DNA of 6,318 bases, taken from positions 1-6,318 of the forward strand of contig JAFAVL010000064.1 in assembly GCA_019242465.1 (NCBI GenBank). The letters run 5' to 3'. Position 1 is the stretch's first letter. The number at the start of each line of letters is the position of its first letter. The translations under genes were made by a program, and so were the position numbers. Under the pieces are notes generated by a model, which saw only the letters and a program-made list of their open reading frames with translations, was not told where the DNA came from and ran no database searches. Positions 1-5,750 of the stretch are shown piece by piece. This stretch comes from Chroococcidiopsidaceae cyanobacterium CP_BM_RX_35. GTDB lineage: Bacteria; Cyanobacteriota; Cyanobacteriia; Cyanobacteriales; Chroococcidiopsidaceae.

Positions 1-2097
1 CAGAATTTGCCGATGCTCGATTGCAATGCCTTTAGGTTGACCCGTAGAACCAGAGGTATAGAGGACGTAAGCTAAGTTTTCCGGTATCACTTCGCTCTTG
101 GGATTCGCATCGGATTCTTGGACAATTAGTTCCCAGTCTACGTCCAAGTACAACACAGTCTGCACTTGAGCATCCTCACGCTTGAGGAGTCCCTTTTGTG
201 TCAACAGGATCGGGACTTGAGCATCAATCAACCGGAAGGCTATACTTTCTTGAGGTAATGCCGGATCGAGAGGCACATAAGCCCCACCTGCTTTGAGAAT
301 TCCCAACAATCCCACTACCATCTCCAGGGAACGTTCCACACAAATCCCTACCAGCACTTCTGGTCCCACACCCTGGGTGTGCAGGTAGTGCGCTAGTTGG
401 TTGGCCCTGTGATTTAACTGTTGGTAAGTTAAGTGCTGCTGCTCAAACACCACTGCCACTGCATCGGGTGTTTGCTCGACCTGCTCTTCAAACAACTGAT
501 GGATACACTTATCCTTGGGATATTCCCTCTCGGTATCATTCCACTCCACCAGCAACTGCTGCCGTTCGGCTGCACTCAGGATTGGTAATTCACCCACTGC
601 TTGTTGAGGATTTTCGACAATAGCTGACAACAAGTTGTGGAAATGAGTCGCCATTCGCTCGATGGTTGAGCCATCAAACAAGTCGGTGTTGTACTCCCAT
701 GTACCCACCAATCCTCGAGCCGTTTCTGCCATGGAGAGCGTCAAATCAAACTTAGCGATGCTGCTATTCTGCTGTAGCTGACTCACCTCCACACCCGATA
801 ATTCGACTTCACCCCTGGGTGCATTCTGCAGGACAAACATGATTTGGAACAGGGGCGAATGGCTCAAAGAGCGCTGTGGTTGCAGAGCCTCTACGACCTG
901 CTCAAACGGCACATCCTGATGCTCATAGGCTTGTAGCGTGGTTTCTCTCACTTGTAATAGCAAGCTCTCAAAGCTTGGATGCTCCTCAAACCGAGTCCTC
1001 AACACCAAAGTATTGACAAAAAAGCCAATCAGCGACTCGATTTCCCGGTGGTGACGATTGGCAATCGGAGAACCAATTAAGATATCTGACTGACCACTGT
1101 AACGATAGAGTAAAGTGGCAAACGCCGCTAATAGTGTCATGAACAAGGTCGTCCCCGACTGCCGGGACAGGGCTTGCAACTGCTGGGTCAAATCCGGATT
1201 GACAGTAAAAGTTTGAGTCGTCCCTTGGAAACTCTGCACACTTGGACGCGGCCGGTCAGTCGGTAATTGTAACAGTTCTGGTGCCCCAGCCAATTGCGCC
1301 TGCCAGTAATTCAGTTGGTTTTGCCGGATTTCTCCACTCAACCATCGCTTCTGCCACACGGCAAAGTCAGCATACTGTATTGGCAGTTCTGGTAGCACAA
1401 CTGGCTTTTTATTGCAGAAGGCTGCGTAGACTGCTGTTAGCTCCCGTAAAAGTACGCCCGATGACCAACCATCTGCAACAATTTGATGTATTACTAATAA
1501 CAACACGTGTTCTGTCTCTGCTACCTTGAGCAAAGTCGCCCGGAGTAACAAGTCGTTTGCTAGGTCAAAGGGACGCAATACTTCTGCTCTTACCAATTCC
1601 TGGCAAGCGATTTCTTGCTGGGTTTGGGCTAGCTGCTGCAAGTAGTAAACTTGCAGCGTTAAGGAACGGGCAGAGTGGATGACTTGAATCGGTTGCTCAT
1701 CTACTTTTATAAAGTTGGTGCGTAAGGCTTCGTGTCTTTTAATGATGTGATTGAAACTGTATTCTAGGGCAGCAATGTTGAGCCTACCTTCAAGCCGCCG
1801 AGCTGTGGGGATATTGTAAAAGCCGTTATCAACCTCCACCTGTTGTAGGAACCACAATCTAGCTTGAGCAAACGACAGTGGTATTTGTCCATCTCGTGCA
1901 ATCGGATAAAGAGGATAAGTTTTAGTAGTTTCAATGCGTTGCAGCAGCGGTATAATTTCTTCTTTGTATCGCTTAATCTCGGTTAATAATGCTGGAGTCA
2001 ATACATCTTGGGGACCTCGATAGCGTAGTTTACCGCCATTAACCCACAGTTCTACATTCTTTGCTGAAAGCTTTTGAATAAATTCAACTAAATTCAT
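1..2097 (-). CDS. Non-ribosomal peptide synthetase, 5' part: TubC-type docking domain, condensation domain, start of adenylation domain
   Basis: The frame is open without a stop from the ATG at 2097 to the window edge (699 codons), so the gene is 3'-truncated by the window. It would condense the polyketide delivered by the upstream PKS with an amino acid activated by its own A domain. Residues 1-55 resemble the TubC N-terminal docking domain. Residues about 72-510 are a C domain: C1 SFAQARLWFL (75-84), C2 RHEALRTNF (121-129), C3 HQIVADG (204-210), C4 YADFAVW (242-248), C5 IGFFVNT (357-363), C6 HQDVPFE (393-399), C7 RSLSHSPLF (409-417). The motifs look like the LCL type. The A domain begins near 525: A1 LTYQQL (556-561), A2 LKAGGAYVPLD (601-611), A3 YTSGSTGQPKG (680-690). 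The substrate-code residues lie beyond the edge, so the amino acid cannot be predicted. The odd point is Q205 in place of the catalytic second His. The start is fixed by the docking domain and by the ATGA overlap with the PKS gene. The family assignment is secure. Confidence 0.96.
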   Translation of the reverse strand, partial: MNLVEFIQKLSAKNVELWVNGGKLRYRGPQDVLTPALLTEIKRYKEEIIPLLQRIETTKTYPLYPIARDGQIPLSFAQARLWFLQQVEVDNGFYNIPTARRLEGRLNIAALEYSFNHIIKRHEALRTNFIKVDEQPIQVIHSARSLTLQVYYLQQLAQTQQEIACQELVRAEVLRPFDLANDLLLRATLLKVAETEHVLLLVIHQIVADGWSSGVLLRELTAVYAAFCNKKPVVLPELPIQYADFAVWQKRWLSGEIRQNQLNYWQAQLAGAPELLQLPTDRPRPSVQSFQGTTQTFTVNPDLTQQLQALSRQSGTTLFMTLLAAFATLLYRYSGQSDILIGSPIANRHHREIESLIGFFVNTLVLRTRFEEHPSFESLLLQVRETTLQAYEHQDVPFEQVVEALQPQRSLSHSPLFQIMFVLQNAPRGEVELSGVEVSQLQQNSSIAKFDLTLSMAETARGLVGTWEYNTDLFDGSTIERMATHFHNLLSAIVENPQQAVGELPILSAAERQQLLVEWNDTEREYPKDKCIHQLFEEQVEQTPDAVAVVFEQQHLTYQQLNHRANQLAHYLHTQGVGPEVLVGICVERSLEMVVGLLGILKAGGAYVPLDPALPQESIAFRLIDAQVPILLTQKGLLKREDAQVQTVLYLDVDWELIVQESDANPKSEVIPENLAYVLYTSGSTGQPKGIAIEHRQIL
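1933..2097 (-). other. N-terminal docking domain of the NRPS (TubC_N / beta-hairpin docking type)
   Basis: Residues 1-55 precede the condensation domain and fit the small alpha-beta docking domain first described on TubC. There is an N-terminal helix (NLVEFIQKLSAKNVEL), then W-V-N-G-G-K-L-R-Y-R, which would form the beta hairpin, then a helix starting with LTPALLTEIKRYKEEI and ending in LLQ. In this family the basic hairpin binds a short C-terminal peptide of the preceding protein. Here the preceding PKS ends in an acidic, hydrophobic ILIEGEL, a plausible partner. Recognition rests on the overall pattern of the motif, not on an alignment. Confidence 0.85.
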
Positions 2098-5000
2098 AAT
2101 TCACCTTCTATCAAAATTTCCTGGCTCGATGTGGCTTCTGATTTAAGAGATACAAAGGAGGTAGAGTAAGCTTCTGTTGGTAGTTTAATTACCTCCGAAT
2201 CATCTGTTTGAGGGGAAGTTGGCGATATGGATTGTATTATATTTTTTAAGGTTAATTGCTCAAGTAAAAGCCCTACTAATTGCATGATACTGGAACCATT
2301 GATGAACTTTCCAACAGGCACATTTACCTCAAGGTCAGTGGCAATCGCGTTTTTGATTTGAACAGCCATCAAAGAATCAAGGCCTAATTCCAGCAAGTCC
2401 TGGTGTGGATCTAATGTCAGTTTGGATAGATCAAGCCCAAGTACCTTTGCAACTTCACCTTGAATATAAGTAATTAAAAATGAGTGATGATAGCTTACCG
2501 AGCGCTGTTTTAACTGTTGTAAAATCTCACCTCTGGGTACCTTTGACTGCTGAAGCGGCAGCGCGGTCTCTTTTAGCAAGACCTGACGCGTCAGCTTTTC
2601 GAGCCAAGGGGATTTAGCAACGACTCGATCGAATTGGAGAAGCTGTGACCAGTTGATGGGAATCGCCCAAACTTGCGCTAAGTTTTGGCATAAAGCACGG
2701 CTCATTGCTTGTATTCCCTGCTCAGGCGTAATACTTCCGACTCCAGAGCGTGCAAGTCGCTCGTCGTTGCGAACCCGTGCAGCCATACCAACCTCTGCCC
2801 AAGGTCCCCAGTCAATGCTTACTGCTGGCAAACCTTGGGCTTGACGATAATGAGCAAGAGCATCCAAAAAGGCATTGGCAGCACTATAATCACCTACTCC
2901 GCGTCCAAGTAAGCCCAGTTGGTGCGTTGCCGAAGAGAAAAGTATGAAAAAGTCTAGATTCACTCCTTCAAACAGGCGGTGCAGAAGCCATCCTCCCATC
3001 ACTTTTGGGCGCAACACCTGATTCACTCGGGCAGGATCGAGTTCTAGCAAGAGTTTCCCTCCTGGCACACCTGCCATGTGCACCACACCTCGAACTGGGG
3101 GACAACCTTGATTTTTCAGTGTTTGTAACACCAAGGACATCTGTGCCTCATCTGCTACATCGGCTGAAGCAAGATACACACTTGTTCCTTGGGCTTCTAG
3201 GTTCCGAACAGCAGTAATTTGGCTTGCTACATAGCTCTCATCCTCTACCTCACTCCAACTTGATCGTGGAGGCAGCGTAGTACGTCCCAACAAAATCAGA
3301 TGCCGAGCACCTTGCTCTACCATCCATTGAGCGACTTGAAGACCTATGCCCCCTAGTCCCCCTGTAAGTAGATAACTGCAATCCTTTATCCAGTCAAACG
3401 TTATCCCATTTTCCGTAGATTCACGTCTTTGTGCAAGACGAGCAACATAACGCTGGCTTTGACGGAAAACGAGTTGATCTTCTGTATCCTGACCGTAGAT
3501 GACGTCTAATAACTGAGAAGCCGCTTCATCCCCTGTCGCTTGAGGGTCCAAGTCTACCATTCCTCCCCAGAGTTCTGGATGCTCTGTAGCACAGGTCTTA
3601 CCTAGACCCCAAAGTGGTGCTTGGGCAACCGCTGGAAGTGAAGACTCTAAACCTACGGACTGAGCACCCCTAGTTACAAGCCATAAACGAGGTGGCGTGG
3701 ATTTTCTAGCATTGCTCACTGCCTGAACGAGGCTCAATACACTATTAATCCCCAATACTTGACAAGCCTCTAGAGAAGCAAAAGTCTTCTGAACAGAAAA
3801 AGTCTCATCCAGACTCCATAAATGAATTACACCTCGGCAGGGTAAGTCCGGCCCTAGTACATTCTGAATTAACTGATGCATCTGTTCTGGACAACTTGGG
3901 TCGAGCCAAAATCGTCCCTGTTCTGACTGGTAGACTTTCCCAGGAGTAACCATAAAACAGGTTTCTCCACGTGCTCTTAGAAGTGCTGCCAGTTTCTGTC
4001 CAACACCACTGCTATCTGCAAATATTAACCAGTTACCTAGCTGTTCTAGTTGCAGCTTGATTTCTTGTTTTGATGTTACCTCCCATTGCAACTCATAAAA
4101 CCAATTGTTAAGGTTTTCTTGAGTGGTAATCCTTGCAGCAGTTTCAGTTCGCCGTAGCTGTAAGCCAGAGGCCTTTGCCACCAAAATTCCTGTCCGATCA
4201 AGGATATTTACATCTCCCTCAAACTCGTTCGCCCTATCGCTTACATCTGAGCAGAGAACAGCGTGGCTCCAAACTTGCTTTTCAATGCGACCGTGGACTT
4301 GCAAATTACGAAGACCCACAGGTACGTAAAGTATATCTCTATCTGAGAAATTGTAAGTTGGCAATGCAGCCATTAACACTTGAAAACAAGCATCTAGGAA
4401 TGCCGGGTGGATTTTGTAAGCATCTGCTGATGGTTCCAGTTCTCTTAGAAGCTGCACCAGTCCTAAGGCTTCGCCATCACGTCGCCATAAGCGTTCTATA
4501 CCCTGGAAACTCTCCTCCAACTGCACATTATATTCGCGTAACTTGTTATAGAACTCTAAACCAGGAATTTCCTGTTGGCATCGAGCTTGGATTTCTTGTA
4601 TCGGTTCTAAACGATTGGAACTATCATCATTTGCAGTCAAAATTTCTGCTGTTGAATGGCGATGTAGCGGCGATCGCTTTCGCTCGGAATTGTAACGCTC
4701 TTTGAGTTGATTTAAGTAGGGTAGGTGTTTAAGAATTAAATCTGCATTCGGTCCAAAGTCAAGTAGACAGGCGGCTTCATCCACTCCAACACTATCTAGT
4801 TGCTCTAGCAAATCAAGACAGGTTTCTGGTGTTCCGATTAGTCCTCTGGAAGCAGCGAATCTTTCAAATAAAAAATTAACAAAATCATTTAGGTCTTTTG
4901 GAGACAGGGCTCCAATAGCTGCACTATGACCTCTACTACTGGCAAGATTCTTAAGCAGACCGATATTAGACTTGAGATATTCGCAGTAAGGCGCACGAAC

Positions 5001-5729
5001 CTGCTCTCGGACAACATTCATGTCCTCGCCAACGAAAGTATGCAACATCACTGTCACCACCCCCGTTTCCGAATCGTGTCCCTGCCTTGCCCGTGCCTGA
5101 CGATAAAGGGCAATTTTTTCGGCTAACTGCTCAATACTCTGATCTAGTAGATGAGTCAGAAGATTGGCACCAATTTCGCCCGCTTTAATAAAGGTTTGAG
5201 GATTTCCAGCAGATGTGAGCCAAACGGGCAATTCTTTCTGGATTGGCGTGGGGTAGACTCTAACCTCAACGGAGTTGCCATTGCCACTTGTAACTTGGAT
5301 GGGTTCCCCCTGCCAGAGCTTTTGTACTGTTTGAACACCATAAAACAGTTCTTTGTAGCGGTCTTGATATTTCTCTGGAAAAAAAGCAAAGTCATCAGGG
5401 TTCCAGCCGGAGGCAAAGGAAATCCCCACCCTACCGCCCGACAAGTTATCGACAACAGCCCACTCTTCCGCAACTCGAATGGGATTATGTATCGGCATCA
5501 CCACACTACCAGCTTGTAAGCGGAGGTACTTAGTCTCCCTTGCTAGTGCCGCATGCAGTACTGCTGGATTTGGGTAAAGACACCCAAAGTTAGTAAAATG
5601 CCGTTCTGGTACCCATAAACTGGAAAAGCCGCTGTGGTCAGCAAACCTAGCACTCTCGATAACTAGACGATATTTATCTCCGATTAAAGCCTGTTCACTG
5701 CTGGCAAAGAACATCAAGCCGAACTGCAT
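2094..5729 (-). CDS. Polyketide synthase protein: luciferase-like monooxygenase, C-terminal half of dehydratase, ketoreductase, acyl carrier protein
   Basis: This complete 1211-residue protein has no KS or AT and cannot extend a chain alone; it looks like the second part of a PKS module begun by the gene upstream. In order: LLM domain, residues 1-345 (WVPERHF at 39-45; SGGRVGISFASGW near 97-109); a polar linker, 346-375; the C-terminal DH hotdog, 376-527, with HPAFLDACFQ and catalytic D446; the KR, about 543-985, with TGGLGGIG (789-796), K909, S932/S933, Y948 and N952; the ACP, 1085-1159, with phosphopantetheine Ser S1119 in LGLDSL; and a 52-residue tail ending ILIEGEL. The KR would reduce the beta-ketone with NADPH. 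The DH could act only if D446 pairs with the His on the upstream protein. The LLM would use FMNH2 and O2, probably to hydroxylate the carrier-bound chain; position and substrate are unknown. The ATG at 5729 has AGGAG eight bases upstream and coincides with the LLM domain start. The upstream gene is in the same frame. Confidence 0.95.
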   Translation of the reverse strand: MQFGLMFFASSEQALIGDKYRLVIESARFADHSGFSSLWVPERHFTNFGCLYPNPAVLHAALARETKYLRLQAGSVVMPIHNPIRVAEEWAVVDNLSGGRVGISFASGWNPDDFAFFPEKYQDRYKELFYGVQTVQKLWQGEPIQVTSGNGNSVEVRVYPTPIQKELPVWLTSAGNPQTFIKAGEIGANLLTHLLDQSIEQLAEKIALYRQARARQGHDSETGVVTVMLHTFVGEDMNVVREQVRAPYCEYLKSNIGLLKNLASSRGHSAAIGALSPKDLNDFVNFLFERFAASRGLIGTPETCLDLLEQLDSVGVDEAACLLDFGPNADLILKHLPYLNQLKERYNSERKRSPLHRHSTAEILTANDDSSNRLEPIQEIQARCQQEIPGLEFYNKLREYNVQLEESFQGIERLWRRDGEALGLVQLLRELEPSADAYKIHPAFLDACFQVLMAALPTYNFSDRDILYVPVGLRNLQVHGRIEKQVWSHAVLCSDVSDRANEFEGDVNILDRTGILVAKASGLQLRRTETAARITTQENLNNWFYELQWEVTSKQEIKLQLEQLGNWLIFADSSGVGQKLAALLRARGETCFMVTPGKVYQSEQGRFWLDPSCPEQMHQLIQNVLGPDLPCRGVIHLWSLDETFSVQKTFASLEACQVLGINSVLSLVQAVSNARKSTPPRLWLVTRGAQSVGLESSLPAVAQAPLWGLGKTCATEHPELWGGMVDLDPQATGDEAASQLLDVIYGQDTEDQLVFRQSQRYVARLAQRRESTENGITFDWIKDCSYLLTGGLGGIGLQVAQWMVEQGARHLILLGRTTLPPRSSWSEVEDESYVASQITAVRNLEAQGTSVYLASADVADEAQMSLVLQTLKNQGCPPVRGVVHMAGVPGGKLLLELDPARVNQVLRPKVMGGWLLHRLFEGVNLDFFILFSSATHQLGLLGRGVGDYSAANAFLDALAHYRQAQGLPAVSIDWGPWAEVGMAARVRNDERLARSGVGSITPEQGIQAMSRALCQNLAQVWAIPINWSQLLQFDRVVAKSPWLEKLTRQVLLKETALPLQQSKVPRGEILQQLKQRSVSYHHSFLITYIQGEVAKVLGLDLSKLTLDPHQDLLELGLDSLMAVQIKNAIATDLEVNVPVGKFINGSSIMQLVGLLLEQLTLKNIIQSISPTSPQTDDSEVIKLPTEAYSTSFVSLKSEATSSQEILIEGEL
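2097..2117 (-). other. C-terminal docking peptide of the PKS (short linear motif)
   Basis: The last seven residues, ILIEGEL (1205-1211), follow a polar, Ser/Thr-rich and probably disordered tail after the ACP. An acidic and hydrophobic C-terminal peptide on a protein whose downstream partner starts with a TubC-type domain fits the known peptide-to-beta-hairpin docking mode. This is inferred from the pairing and from residue character, not from a specific consensus. Confidence 0.6.
2101..2108 (-). promoter_or_regulatory. Ribosome binding site of the NRPS gene, inside the PKS coding sequence
   Basis: GAAGGTGA lies three bases before the NRPS ATG at 2097; AGGTGA matches the 3' part of the Shine-Dalgarno consensus. 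The PKS stop TGA (2096-2094) overlaps that ATG as ATGA, so the two genes are likely translationally coupled. The same bases encode the E-G-E of the PKS docking tail. Confidence 0.75.
2253..2477 (-). other. Acyl carrier protein domain
   Basis: Residues 1085-1159 form a carrier domain: GEVAKVLGLD, then DLLELGLDSLMAVQIKNAI, with S1119 (codon at 2373-2375) as the phosphopantetheine attachment site, and VPVGKFINGSSIMQL after it. It holds the finished intermediate for transfer to the condensation domain of the downstream NRPS. All the usual landmarks are present. Confidence 0.93.
2775..4103 (-). other. Ketoreductase (structural plus catalytic subdomains)
   Basis: Residues about 543-985. The structural subdomain starts at WFYELQWE and the catalytic Rossmann subdomain at YLLTGGLGGIG. 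The nucleotide-binding glycines and the Lys, Ser, Tyr and Asn of the active site (K909, S932/S933, Y948, N952) are all present, so NADPH-dependent beta-keto reduction is expected. The LDD motif diagnostic of B-type KRs is replaced by P889-G890-G891, and no A-type Trp is seen ahead of Tyr948. The loop between the Ser and Tyr is about two residues longer than in the usual KRs I know. Product stereochemistry therefore cannot be called from motifs. Confidence 0.9.
4149..4604 (-). other. C-terminal hotdog half of a PKS dehydratase
   Basis: Residues 376-527 of the PKS protein carry the second half of a PKS DH: EIQARC, then EFYNKLREYNVQLEESFQGI, EALGLVQL, HPAFLDACFQVL with catalytic D446, LYVPVGL, and finally GLQLRR. 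The first half (His motif) is missing from this protein and is found on the gene upstream. No residues seem to be lost at the junction: the upstream protein ends just after the WTLHATAKIR segment, and this half resumes in the interdomain linker. Confidence 0.9.
4670..4677. repeat. HIP1 palindrome GCGATCGC
   Basis: This exact copy of the octamer is highly over-represented in many cyanobacterial genomes. It falls in codons 351-353 of the PKS protein, in the polar linker between the LLM domain and the C-terminal DH half. Its main value here is as a hint of the host group. Confidence 0.8.
4695..5729 (-). other. Luciferase-like flavin monooxygenase domain (natural-product type LLM)
   Basis: Residues 1-345 match the luciferase-like monooxygenase subfamily found in natural-product gene clusters (the TIGR04020-type domain, from memory). 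Landmarks are MQFGLMFFASSE at the start, WVPERHF followed by FG and LYPNPAV, then PIHNPIRVAEEWAVVDNLSGGRVG, SFASGWNPDDF, LPVWLTSAGNP and THLL. The domain looks full length and uninterrupted. Enzymes of this superfamily use reduced FMN supplied by a separate reductase, which is not in this window. Related oxygenase domains are known inside adenylation domains of the myxobacterial NRPSs MtaG and MelG and in some cyanobacterial lipopeptide synthetases. Hydroxylation of the growing chain is inferred from that precedent. Confidence 0.9.
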
Positions 5730-5750
5730 GATTTTTTCTCCTGTTCGCTA
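5730..5750 (-). promoter_or_regulatory. Gene junction: in-frame TAG stop, ribosome binding site and restart between the DH halves
   Basis: Read on the minus strand this is TAG, then six sense codons (R-T-G-E-K-I), then the ATG at 5729 of the LLM-PKS gene, all in one frame. AGGAG at 5742-5738 sits eight bases before the ATG, a good Shine-Dalgarno position, so independent or coupled initiation is plausible. The spacing is too short for a separate promoter or terminator, so both genes should share one transcript. Confidence 0.8.

Noticed and set aside
1..180. Prediction of the amino acid activated by the adenylation domain
   Set aside because: The window stops just after the A3 motif; none of the specificity-code positions is present.
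1242..1529. Plus-strand open frame of 95 codons
   Set aside because: It is antisense to the NRPS condensation domain and has no family resemblance.
4133..4705. Plus-strand open frame of 190 codons
   Set aside because: It lies antisense to the DHc, linker and early KR coding region, which is unmistakably conserved on the minus strand. Its translation has no recognisable domain.
5151..5519. Open frames on both strands (plus 122 codons, minus 105 codons in another frame)
   Set aside because: Both overlap the well-conserved LLM domain in a different frame or strand and look like shadows of it.
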